Assembly (NCBI GenBank): GCA_002753135.1
Contig: PDZV01000007.1
Location: 46,545 to 110,544, forward strand
Reading direction: 5' to 3'
Origin: Magnetococcales bacterium WMHbinv6
GTDB lineage: Bacteria > Pseudomonadota > Magnetococcia > Magnetococcales > Magnetaquicoccaceae
Length of the DNA: 64,000 nucleotides
Part shown: positions 52,274-60,693 of the stretch, in pieces
Numbering within the stretch: position 1 is the stretch's first letter
How the letters are laid out: each line of letters starts with the position of its first letter
Notes under the pieces: generated by a model
Seen by the model: the letters and a program-made list of their open reading frames with translations, nothing else
What the model was told of the DNA's origin: nothing
Databases searched by the model: none
Translations under genes and position numbers: made by a program

Positions 52274-53047
52274 ATGATCATCATCAAAACCGCCGAAGAG
52301 ATTGAACGGATGCGTTTGAGCTGTCGTCTGGCGGCACAGACCCTGGCCATGATCGAACCGCATGTACAACCGGGCATCAGCACCGACGCTTTGAATGGTC
52401 TCTGTCACCAGTTTATTCTCGACCATGGGGCCACCCCCTCACCCTTGAATTACCGCCCCTCGGCGCACAATCCGCAAGGATTTCCGAAATCGATCTGCAC
52501 CTCGGTCAACCAGCAGGTCTGCCACGGCATTCCCGGCCCGCGGGTGTTGCGGGAAGGGGATATTATCAACGTGGACATCACCGTCTGCCTGAACGGTTTT
52601 CATGGCGATACCAGCAAAACTTTTTTTGTGGGTCCGCCCACCGCACGCAACAGCAAAATCGTGCGTGTGGCTGCCGAATGTCTGCTCATCGGCATTCAGA
52701 CGGTGCAACCGGGCAATTTTTTCAACGCCATCGGCAACGCCATCGAAGAGCATGCCCGCAAAAATTATTGTTCGGTGGTGCGGGAATATTGTGGTCACGG
52801 CATCGGACGCTCTTTTCACGAAGAACCGGCGGTACTGCATTACGCCAATCGGGATAAAATTGCCAAAATGCAGCCCGGAATGATCTTTACCGTCGAACCG
52901 ATGATCAACATGGGCAAGCCCGATATCCGCATTCTGGCCGATCATTGGACCGTCGTCACCAAAGATCACTCCCTCTCAGCCCAGTTTGAACACACCATCC
53001 TGATCACCCCCGATGGCAATGAAATTTTAACCATCACGGATGGATAG
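52274..53047 (+). CDS. map: Methionine aminopeptidase, type I
   Basis: Removes the initiator methionine. The 257-residue protein shows all metal ligands: Asp in NVDITV and GDTSKTF, His in YCGHGIGR, Glu in VEPMINMG and in QFEHTIL; the substrate His lies in VCHGIPG. It is a bacterial type I enzyme by length, with no SH3-like N-terminal extension. It is a single gene, 141 bp after the PDZ gene. Confidence 0.95.
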   Translation: MIIIKTAEEIERMRLSCRLAAQTLAMIEPHVQPGISTDALNGLCHQFILDHGATPSPLNYRPSAHNPQGFPKSICTSVNQQVCHGIPGPRVLREGDIINVDITVCLNGFHGDTSKTFFVGPPTARNSKIVRVAAECLLIGIQTVQPGNFFNAIGNAIEEHARKNYCSVVREYCGHGIGRSFHEEPAVLHYANRDKIAKMQPGMIFTVEPMINMGKPDIRILADHWTVVTKDHSLSAQFEHTILITPDGNEILTITDG

Positions 53048-53126
53048 AAGAACAATAACTGGTTGATCACAATTTCAACGGCTTAATGCGCGAAAAACCC
53101 CTTTTCAATGACAAGTAATTGGGTTA

Positions 53127-53141
53127 CGGTATAGAAATTGC
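53127..53141 (+). promoter_or_regulatory. Sigma-54 promoter candidate for flhA
   Basis: acggtatagaaattgcc has GG (53128-53129) and GC (53140-53141) exactly 10 bases apart with a consensus TTGC at -12; the -24 element (CGGTAT) is only partial. It is 49 bp before flhA. In polar flagellates flhA is often in the sigma-54 class. Confidence 0.4.
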
Positions 53142-53189
53142 CAAGTTTGGGAGTTGGATCGAGCTGGTGATCCAGCAGGGGTAAGCGCC

Positions 53190-55349
53190 ATGGTGCGCGG
53201 CGGGAGTGATCGATCCGGCCCGTTGTCTCGCATCGCTGCATTTATTTCGGAGAAATCGTTGTCTGCCATACCGTTACCCAGATCGCTGCCCCGTATTAAG
53301 GGAATCAATGACGTGGTCATGGCCTTTGGCATTATCGCCATCCTGACCATCATGATTATCCCGTTGCCGAAACTGCTGCTGGATATGCTGCTCTCCGTCA
53401 ACATCTCGATGGGGATCGTCATCCTGCTGACAACCATTTACGTCCATCGTCCCCTGGAGTTTTCCTCTTTCCCCAGCGTTCTGTTGATGACCACCCTGTT
53501 CCGTCTGTCCCTCAATATTTCCACCACCCGTATCATTCTGATCCACGGTGGCGAGGGCGAAGGGGCTGCCGGGGAGGTGATCCGCTCCTTCGGCAAATTT
53601 GTCGCCGGGGGCAACCCGGTGGTCGGTATGATTGTTTTTGCCATCCTGGTGATCATCAACTTTATTGTCATCACCAAGGGTGCCGGGCGCATCGCCGAGG
53701 TGGCGGCCCGCTTTACCTTGGACAAAATGCCCGGTAAACAGATGGCCATCGATGCCGATCTCAACTCCGGCCTGATCTCGGAGGCGGAGGCCAAAGCCCG
53801 CCGCAAGGAAATTGAAGAAGAATCGGAATTTTTTGGAGCCATGGACGGTGCCTCCAAGTTTGTCCGTGGAGACGCCGTGGCGGGTATTCTGATCGTTTTC
53901 ATCAATATTATCGGTGGCTTTATCGTTGGTGTCGCCCAGCAGGGTCTGGCAGCTGCCGATGCTGCCCGCATCTATACCATTCTGACCGTGGGTGACGGTC
54001 TGGTTTCACAAATTCCTGCGCTGGTCATCTCCACCGCCGCCGGTTTTCTGGTAACCCGCGCCTCTTCCGACGAACATATGGCCGACCATGTGGCCGGGCA
54101 GATTACGGCTCAACCTCGGGTCATCCTGCTCAGTTCCGGTGTTCTGGGTCTTTTCGGCTTGATGCCGGGCATGCCCACCATGCCCTTTTCTGTTCTGGCG
54201 GTGCTGCTGGCCATCTGGGCCTATTTTCTCTTCCGCCGCCGCGACGCCCGCGAATGGGCCCATGCCCGCGAAGAGGTGGCACAAGCCCGCGAAGAGTCAC
54301 GCCAGGAAGAACCGATCGAAAGTTTTCTGGCCCTCGATCTGCTGCGCCTTGATGTGGGCTATGGTTTGATTCCGTTGGTCGATGAGAGCCAAAACGGTAC
54401 CCTGCTGGAAAAAATTCGCGCCATCCGCAAGCAGTTTGCCATCGATATGGGCTTTGTGGTGCCTCCGATCCACATCAAGGACAATCTGCAGTTCAAACCG
54501 GGTGAATATGCCTTCCTGATCAAAGGGGTCGAAGTGGGCCGTGGCGAGTTGCGCCCTGGCAGCTATCTGGCCATGGAGGGGGGATCGGTCACCGGCAAAG
54601 TGGAGGGCATCGCCACCACCGAACCGGCCTTTGGCCTGCCTGCCATCTGGATCAGCGGCAATGATCGGGAACGGGCGGAAATGTTGGGCTATACCGTGGT
54701 TGATGCAGCGACCGTGCTGGCAACCCATGCCACCGAGCTGATCCACACCCATGCCCACGAAATGCTCAATCGCCAGGAGGTACAAAATCTGCTCGACCTG
54801 GTGGCAAAAAATCAACCGAAACTGGTCGATGAACTGGTGCCGCACGTGGTCAATCTGGGCGGCATCCAAAAAGTGCTGCAGGGTCTGTTGCGCGAACGGG
54901 TGTCGATTCGCGACATGACCACCATTCTGGAAACCATCGCCGATTACGCCAAGGTGATCAAACAACCGGCACAACTGGTAGAGCTGGTACGGCAATCGCT
55001 CTCCCGTTCGCTGGTGTCGGCCTATCTGGATGAGACCGGTTCCCTGCCGGCCCTGGTGCTGGGAGCCGATGCAGAAAATATGATCGCCGAAGCGGTGGTT
55101 GATGGTGAATATGGCTCCTATCTGGCGTTGGCCCCCCGTTCGGCCACCCTGTTTTTGAACCGGGTCCGTGAAGCGGTGGAACATATCGCTTCGCAAGTGG
55201 TGCAACCGGTGATTTTGACCGGTTCCCGTGTGCGTCCGTTTGTCAAGCAGGCGACCGAAGCGGCGATTCCGCATTTGGTGGTGATTTCGCAAAATGAAAT
55301 CCCCTCCAATATTTCCGTTCACTCTCTGGGATCGGTCACTTTGTCATGA
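53190..55349 (+). CDS. flhA: Flagellar export apparatus protein FlhA
   Basis: The large membrane component of the flagellar type III export gate. The 719-residue protein has about eight membrane helices in the first 350 residues, the conserved cytoplasmic loop (FVRGDAVAGILIVFINIIGG, VGDGLVSQIPALVISTAAG), and a large cytoplasmic domain (about 355-719) that binds chaperone-substrate complexes. The ATG at 53190 is chosen for its aggggtaa ribosome site; the frame opens 12 codons earlier. It heads the flagellar block ending at 60690. Confidence 0.96.
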   Translation: MVRGGSDRSGPLSRIAAFISEKSLSAIPLPRSLPRIKGINDVVMAFGIIAILTIMIIPLPKLLLDMLLSVNISMGIVILLTTIYVHRPLEFSSFPSVLLMTTLFRLSLNISTTRIILIHGGEGEGAAGEVIRSFGKFVAGGNPVVGMIVFAILVIINFIVITKGAGRIAEVAARFTLDKMPGKQMAIDADLNSGLISEAEAKARRKEIEEESEFFGAMDGASKFVRGDAVAGILIVFINIIGGFIVGVAQQGLAAADAARIYTILTVGDGLVSQIPALVISTAAGFLVTRASSDEHMADHVAGQITAQPRVILLSSGVLGLFGLMPGMPTMPFSVLAVLLAIWAYFLFRRRDAREWAHAREEVAQAREESRQEEPIESFLALDLLRLDVGYGLIPLVDESQNGTLLEKIRAIRKQFAIDMGFVVPPIHIKDNLQFKPGEYAFLIKGVEVGRGELRPGSYLAMEGGSVTGKVEGIATTEPAFGLPAIWISGNDRERAEMLGYTVVDAATVLATHATELIHTHAHEMLNRQEVQNLLDLVAKNQPKLVDELVPHVVNLGGIQKVLQGLLRERVSIRDMTTILETIADYAKVIKQPAQLVELVRQSLSRSLVSAYLDETGSLPALVLGADAENMIAEAVVDGEYGSYLALAPRSATLFLNRVREAVEHIASQVVQPVILTGSRVRPFVKQATEAAIPHLVVISQNEIPSNISVHSLGSVTLS

Positions 55350-55397
55350 TGAGGCCACGGATCATCCCAGCAGGCGTTCCTCAACCGTGAGCCGGCC

Positions 55398-56795
55398 ATG
55401 AAAGTCTCCACCTTTCAAGCGCGGGATATGCGCGAAGTATTGAAACTGGTCAAAGAGCAGTTGGGTGCCGATGCGGTGATTCTTTCCACACGCAGCGTGC
55501 GTGAACCAGGCAGTGGCATGAGTCTGGGGCGTACCTTGATCGAAGTAAGCGCCTGCCCCGGTCCCAACGCCCGTGAAGGCGAAGCGGAAGGGAGCGGCAA
55601 AGCAGCACCCCGTTCGCCACCAGTCAGCGAAGCTCCCCGTAAAGCAGAGGCGGCAGCCCCCTGGAACACCCCTGCCACCCGAACGGCAGCCGGTCGTTTT
55701 TCCCGCGTTGTCGACGATCCGATTCCCTACCCTCCCACAGAAAAGAGGCTCCCGGCGGCAGAAGAGCGCGGCCAAAAGCGACCTGTGGAGCGCAGCCCTG
55801 CTCCCCCTGTTTTTCCTGCTGCTGCCCCGGTGACAGCGGCTGGCATGCGCCCGACAGAGGCACCAACCGCTGTCAGCACTCCCCCGGAAGAGGAGAGTCT
55901 GCCAGGCAACGAAGCGGCCATGCCGGAAACCCTGCCCAATCGCGCCGATTTGACCCATCCCATGCTGATGGAGATGCCGGACAAACTCTATGAGGGTTCC
56001 ACGGCTGATCTGGCCGCCCTGGATGCAGAGAGCAGGCGCAATTATGGTTGGCTGCTGACACACGGTGTCGAAGAGCCGATTGCCCGGCGCATCATGTTGA
56101 TGGACCGCTCCGGCAAGGAACGGGGCCTGGCCGTGGCCTTTCAACGGGCGCTCAAATTTCGTGATCCTTTGGCCGGTCCGGCGCGGGTCATCGCCTTGGT
56201 CGGACCGACCGGCGTCGGCAAAACCACGACCCTGGCAAAAATTGCCGCTGACTTGATTCTCAACCGGCAAAGATCGGTCGGCATGATCACTTTGGATACC
56301 TTCCGGGTGGGTGCTGTCGCCCAGTTGGAGACCTATGCCAAGCTGTTGCAGGTGCGTCTGGTGGTGGCGCGTACCGCCTCCGAAGTCAAAGCGGGTTTGC
56401 ACTCCCTCAACCGCTGCGATTATGTGCTGGTGGATACGGTCGGCTCCAGCCCCTATAACCGGCGGCAAGTCAACTCGACAGCCAGCCTGTTGCCCGATAT
56501 TGCCGACGAACGGGAAGTGATTCTCTGCATGGCCGCCAACGTGCGTGAAGCGGAACAACAGGCCATTTATCGACGTTTTTCCGTCTCGCAACCCACTGGC
56601 CTGATCTTTACCAAGTTGGATGAGACGGTCACCTACGGCGGCATTTTGAATGTCTGTATCAAGGCCAATCTGCCGTTGACACTCTATACCGACGGCCAGC
56701 GCGTTCCGGAAAATTTAGGCTGGATGTCGGCCAATACCCTGGCAAAATGGTTTGCACGAGATATGCAAGCAGAAGCTCAGGGCGGAATGATGTAG
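55398..56795 (+). CDS. flhF: Flagellar SRP-like GTPase FlhF
   Basis: Places the flagellum, typically at the cell pole. The 465-residue protein has the FlhF N-terminus (MKVSTFQARDMREVLKLVKE, QLGADAVILSTR), a long Pro/Ala-rich linker (about 45-190), an N-domain, and the SRP-type G domain from about 262: P-loop GPTGVGKTTTLAKIA at 269, and TKLDET. The third GTPase motif reads DTVGSSPYN instead of the usual DTAGRSP, a substitution at a functionally important place. Its pairing with flhG downstream is standard. Confidence 0.95.
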   Translation: MKVSTFQARDMREVLKLVKEQLGADAVILSTRSVREPGSGMSLGRTLIEVSACPGPNAREGEAEGSGKAAPRSPPVSEAPRKAEAAAPWNTPATRTAAGRFSRVVDDPIPYPPTEKRLPAAEERGQKRPVERSPAPPVFPAAAPVTAAGMRPTEAPTAVSTPPEEESLPGNEAAMPETLPNRADLTHPMLMEMPDKLYEGSTADLAALDAESRRNYGWLLTHGVEEPIARRIMLMDRSGKERGLAVAFQRALKFRDPLAGPARVIALVGPTGVGKTTTLAKIAADLILNRQRSVGMITLDTFRVGAVAQLETYAKLLQVRLVVARTASEVKAGLHSLNRCDYVLVDTVGSSPYNRRQVNSTASLLPDIADEREVILCMAANVREAEQQAIYRRFSVSQPTGLIFTKLDETVTYGGILNVCIKANLPLTLYTDGQRVPENLGWMSANTLAKWFARDMQAEAQGGMM

Positions 56796-56930
56796 CCCTC
56801 TTTACCAAATGGCAAGAGTGTTGCAAACAAACCCAGGCACGATGGCAGACCGGAAAGGTTGACAGGTTAAACAAGGGCCTCACGCTCTGCTCAGCGACAG
56901 CAGCACAACCTAGCATAGACAAGGGATGAG

Positions 56931-57899
56931 ATGACCGAGGATCTCGACAACCAGGTTGCCACACTCAAAGAGTTGGCCCGCTTGCAGAAAAAAGCGGCAG
57001 CAACCTCTTTGCCGGTGGGTGGCGACGTACTGCACGAGACCCTGTCACAACGCAAAGTCCCCCATACCATGGCCATCACCAGCGGCAAGGGTGGTGTTGG
57101 CAAAACCTTGGTCACCGTCAATCTGGCGGTACAGTATGCCCGCAAAGGGTTGAAAGTTCTGTTGATTGATGCCGATCTCGGTTTGGCCAACATCGATGTC
57201 GTCTTGGGCCTCAATCCCTTGTATACCATTCAGGATGTACTCACCGGACAGATGACCCTGGAACAGGTGGCCATTCAAGGGCCATTTGGCATTACTGTTT
57301 TGCCCGCAGCCTCCGGGGTGGCAGAGTTGAGCGATATGAACGAATCGCAACGTACCGCCCTGATGGACCATATCGATCAATGGAACGCTGAATTTGATGT
57401 GGTTCTGGTCGATACCGGTGCCGGCATCTCCCCCAATGTGCGCTTTTTTGTCCTGGCCGTGGAACGCATCATGGTCGTGGCCACTCCCGATCCGGCCAGT
57501 GTCACCGACGCCTACGCCTTGATGAAGGTCATGTTCAATAACCATCGCGTCTCGCACTTTGATTTGGTGGTCAATCAGGTCAAAAACAGTGCCGAGGCCA
57601 AAGATGTCTATCGTACTCTCTCACGGGTGGCGGAAAAATATTTGAATATCGGCCTGAACTATGCGGGCTTTATTCCGGATGACGTACTGCTGGTGCAGGC
57701 GGTCCGGCAGCGTAAGACCGTCTCGGAACTGTTTCCTCAAGCGCCTTCATCGGTGGCTTTTGGGCAACTGTCGGATAACCTGATGCGGATTCTGCAGCAA
57801 AAACGGCAAGATGATGGCCGGATGGTCTTTTTCTGGCGACGTTTGCTAGAAGAGTCTGTGCGCAAATCGGCAGCAGCCCGCCTCTCTTCCAGCGCCTGA
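56931..57899 (+). CDS. flhG: Flagellar number regulator FlhG (FleN, MinD-like ATPase)
   Basis: Limits flagellar number together with FlhF. The 322-residue MinD-type protein shows the deviant Walker A TSGKGGVGKT, DADLGLANIDVVLGLNP, LVDTGAGISPNV and the C-terminal helix region. The start (DNQVATLKELAR) resembles the DQAxxLR element with which FlhG stimulates the FlhF GTPase. It follows flhF after a 135-bp gap, without a terminator, and precedes fliA. Confidence 0.93.
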   Translation: MTEDLDNQVATLKELARLQKKAAATSLPVGGDVLHETLSQRKVPHTMAITSGKGGVGKTLVTVNLAVQYARKGLKVLLIDADLGLANIDVVLGLNPLYTIQDVLTGQMTLEQVAIQGPFGITVLPAASGVAELSDMNESQRTALMDHIDQWNAEFDVVLVDTGAGISPNVRFFVLAVERIMVVATPDPASVTDAYALMKVMFNNHRVSHFDLVVNQVKNSAEAKDVYRTLSRVAEKYLNIGLNYAGFIPDDVLLVQAVRQRKTVSELFPQAPSSVAFGQLSDNLMRILQQKRQDDGRMVFFWRRLLEESVRKSAAARLSSSA

Positions 57900-57960
57900 T
57901 TGCGGTTGTTTGTTTGACAACTGCTCATCCCTATAACAGGCTGATAAAGGTTACCATTTG

Positions 57961-58725
57961 ATGACCCATTCGGTACCCGACAAAAGCAAGGAGATCGCAG
58001 ACGCCTGGGGCAACATGAGCCGGGATGAGCTGATCTTGAAATATGCACCGATGGTTAAATATATCGCCAGCCGTATTGCGACCCGCCTGCCGCAATCGGT
58101 GGATCTGGACGATCTGATACAGGTGGGTATTTTGGGTTTGATCGATGCGGTTTCCAAATTTGATCCGCAACGGGGGATCAAATTTCAAACCTATGCCGAT
58201 TTTCGCATTCGCGGTGCCATCATGGATGAACTGCGTGCCGTCGACTGGGTACCTCGCGCCGTGCGTCAGGTGGCCACCCAAATCCAGGAGATCTATTTTC
58301 AGCTGGAAGGAGAGTTGGGCCACCCCGCCGACGATGCCGTTGTGGCCAGTCATCTGGGTATTTCGCTGAGCGAATTTTACCAGCACCTGGATGCGGTGCG
58401 TGGTATTTCCATTTTGTCGTTCGACGATCTGCGCCCCTCTCTGGACGATGAAGAGTGGGACGCCATGGATTTGATGGCCGATCCCAACTGGATCGATCCG
58501 TCCGAATCCATTGGCCTGCAAGAGTTGCGTCTGGCCATCAGCCAGGCGATCCGCGATTTGCCGGAAAAGGAGCGGTTGGTCATCACCCTCTATTACTATG
58601 AAGAGTTGACCATGAGTGAAATTGGTGAGGTATTGGGATTGACGGAATCCCGTATTTCCCAACTGCACAGCAAAGCGGCCTTGCGCATGCGCGGGCGCAT
58701 CCGCCATTTTGCCAACCGGAAATAA
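57961..58725 (+). CDS. fliA: Flagellar sigma factor sigma-28
   Basis: Directs transcription of late flagellar and chemotaxis genes. The 254-residue protein has sigma regions 2 (LPQSVDLDDLIQVGILGLID, IKFQTYADFRIRGAIMDELR, AVDWVPRAVR), 3, and 4 (LPEKERLVITLYYYEELTM, GLTESRISQLHSKA), all FliA-specific in wording. The ATG at 57961 is chosen; aaagg lies upstream. It is in the run with flhG. Confidence 0.95.
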   Translation: MTHSVPDKSKEIADAWGNMSRDELILKYAPMVKYIASRIATRLPQSVDLDDLIQVGILGLIDAVSKFDPQRGIKFQTYADFRIRGAIMDELRAVDWVPRAVRQVATQIQEIYFQLEGELGHPADDAVVASHLGISLSEFYQHLDAVRGISILSFDDLRPSLDDEEWDAMDLMADPNWIDPSESIGLQELRLAISQAIRDLPEKERLVITLYYYEELTMSEIGEVLGLTESRISQLHSKAALRMRGRIRHFANRK

Positions 58726-58729
58726 GCCG

Positions 58730-59266
58730 ATGAGTTACTGGAACCTGTTGGTTGTGGTCTGTTTCGGGGTGTTGTACCTGGGGTTGGTGGTGGTTTTTTC
58801 CCAGTTGCGGCGTATGCGCAACGATATGAAGGAGGTCCACAGCACACTGCAGGCCATGCAAGCCGACCCTAACGCCGACCATCGCGCCTACGCCGAGATG
58901 ATCCGCCGCCAATTGGCCATCATCGAGGTACAACTGGGCATTCAGACCCGCATGGTCGGTGAACGGTTGCAAGGGGAGTTGCAGGCCATTCAGCGGGAGA
59001 TGCGTTTCATGAGTCGCCCTGGTCACGATTCGCCCGGGCATGGTCCGCTGCATGCGGGCGAGATGCGTTCCCGCGAAAACACCTATCGCGAAGCACAGCT
59101 GTTGCTCTCCAACGGTGTCAACGAAGAGCGGGTCATTTCGGAAACCGGTTTGACCGAGGAGGAGGTTCGCCTGCTCAAACGGATTCCGCGCCAGAACAAC
59201 GCCGATTCCTATCGACGGCAAGAGAGCCAGTATGGCAACGATTACCATCACTTGGACGTAGAATAA
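58730..59266 (+). CDS. DUF2802-like membrane-anchored flagellar-cluster protein
   Basis: A 178-residue protein: N-terminal membrane helix (LLVVVCFGVLYLGLVVVFS, about 5-24), a helical coiled middle (30-100), and a C-terminal helix-turn-helix-like segment (REAQLLLSNGVNEERVISET, GLTEEEVRLLKRI) typical of DUF2802 proteins, which sit next to fliA/che genes in many bacteria. The function is unknown. The start lies 4 bp after fliA. Confidence 0.72.
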   Translation: MSYWNLLVVVCFGVLYLGLVVVFSQLRRMRNDMKEVHSTLQAMQADPNADHRAYAEMIRRQLAIIEVQLGIQTRMVGERLQGELQAIQREMRFMSRPGHDSPGHGPLHAGEMRSRENTYREAQLLLSNGVNEERVISETGLTEEEVRLLKRIPRQNNADSYRRQESQYGNDYHHLDVE

Positions 59267-59296
59267 TCAACGGACACACCGGGATAAAACAGGCCC

Positions 59297-60397
59297 ATGA
59301 TCATTTCCGGCATTCTGCTCCCCACGCGCGAGGCCCTGACCAGCCCGAATTTGCCGACACTCTCTTTGCAGGTGGGCGATATTCTGCTGGGCCGGGTGAC
59401 GCAACTGAGTGAAGAGGGGCGGGGTGTGGTCCGTTTTCCCGATGGCAGCGGTTTTACCTTCAACCGTGCCCCCACCTTATCCCTTGGCGAACCGGTTCAG
59501 GTTGAGGTGACCCGACTGGTACCCGATTTGGCCTTTCGCCTGCTTGCCAGTTCGTCGCAATCGGCTGCCGATTTGGCCGCCAACGCCCAACAGAGTCTGG
59601 TACGCGCCCCGGAGGTGTTCAACACCCTGCTGCGCTGGGCTGGCAGATCGGTCAACAACCAGGCCGTTCTGCAACGCAGCCTGCCCAATCTCTCCGTGCA
59701 GGGGTTACTGAAGGGGGATGCCAGCGCTCTGGCCAGCCTGTTGGAAAGCGGTTCGCAGCAGGATGTGCGGGCGATGATTCAGGTACTGCGCGAAAGTTCT
59801 CTGCACCTGTTATTGACCAGCCCGGAAGCGGCCAAAAGCACGCCGGGCATGCACAGCAGCCACACACCGGCAACCGATGAGCTGATCAATGGCATGGCCC
59901 TGCGCAGCAACCTGCAGCGCATGGAAGATTTGTTGGCCATGCAGGAAATTTTGCCCCGTTTGCCCGCCAACAGCGATGGCAGTCAAGTGATGGGCTATCG
60001 CCTGTTCTGGTTGACGGAAGGGGGCCTGGGCGAGGCGATCTGGTATAACCGTCGCCAGGCAAACGAAAAGAGCGGTGATGAAGAGGGGCAAGAAGGGGGC
60101 GAAACCCCGGCGGCCAGCACCCACACCAGCGTGCTTTTGTCGTTGAACATGACCGAACTGGGGGCGGTACAGGCCCGTTTAAGTTATGGCGACGGCCTGT
60201 GCCGGATCCATATTGCCGCCGAGGAGGAGCAATCTCTCTCCCGGTTGCGCAGTCAGGTGGGTGAACTGCGCACCGCTCTGCTGGCGGCAGAGTTGCCGAT
60301 CGGGGGCCTGGATATCAGCCGCCTGTTACCCGGAGAGTTGCGTGAGCAACGAATGCGGGCTTTGGGTCTGGCCAGTCAATTTGCCACGGAGGCGTAA
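59297..60397 (+). CDS. FliK-like flagellar hook-length control protein
   Basis: A 366-residue protein. Residues 25-80 form a small beta domain (LQVGDILLGRVTQLSEEGRG), the middle is Ala/Ser-rich and helical, and the end (about 270-355; SVLLSLNMTELGAVQARLSY, AEEEQSLSRLRSQVGELRTA) has the FliK C-terminal fold that switches export specificity via FlhB. The N-terminal half does not resemble classic FliK. The companion FhlB gene begins 2 bp after its stop, which supports an export-switch role. Confidence 0.78.
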   Translation: MIISGILLPTREALTSPNLPTLSLQVGDILLGRVTQLSEEGRGVVRFPDGSGFTFNRAPTLSLGEPVQVEVTRLVPDLAFRLLASSSQSAADLAANAQQSLVRAPEVFNTLLRWAGRSVNNQAVLQRSLPNLSVQGLLKGDASALASLLESGSQQDVRAMIQVLRESSLHLLLTSPEAAKSTPGMHSSHTPATDELINGMALRSNLQRMEDLLAMQEILPRLPANSDGSQVMGYRLFWLTEGGLGEAIWYNRRQANEKSGDEEGQEGGETPAASTHTSVLLSLNMTELGAVQARLSYGDGLCRIHIAAEEEQSLSRLRSQVGELRTALLAAELPIGGLDISRLLPGELREQRMRALGLASQFATEA

Positions 60398-60399
60398 CG

Positions 60400-60690
60400 A
60401 TGGAAGAGCCACAATCCACCGCCAACGCCCAAAAAAAACAGGCCGTCGCCCTGCGCTACCGCAAAAGCCAGGATATAGCCCCCCGCGTCACCGCCTCCGG
60501 CCAGGGGCGCATTGCTGAGGCGATCATCAAACGGGCCAAAGAGAATGGCATCATCCTGATGGAAGATCCAGACCTGGTCAACCTGCTAAGCAAAGTCCCG
60601 GTCGGCGACACCATCCCCCTGCCCCTCTACAAAGCGGTAGCCGAAGTGCTGGCCTATGTCTACCGGGTCAATAAGTCGATCCGGTCTTGA
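60400..60690 (+). CDS. FlhB C-terminal-domain homologue (FhlB)
   Basis: A 96-residue protein equal to the cytoplasmic FlhB/YscU-like domain without the membrane part: AVALRYRKSQDIAPRVTASG, AKENGIILMEDPDLVNLLSK, VPLYKAVAEVLAYVY-type end (IPLPLYKAVAEVLAYVYRVN). The NPTH self-cleavage site of FlhB is not present. Such proteins can substitute for part of FlhB in the export switch. It is the last gene of the flagellar block; its stop is 3 bp from the convergent NTPase gene. Confidence 0.88.
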   Translation: MEEPQSTANAQKKQAVALRYRKSQDIAPRVTASGQGRIAEAIIKRAKENGIILMEDPDLVNLLSKVPVGDTIPLPLYKAVAEVLAYVYRVNKSIRS

Positions 60691-60693
60691 GGT

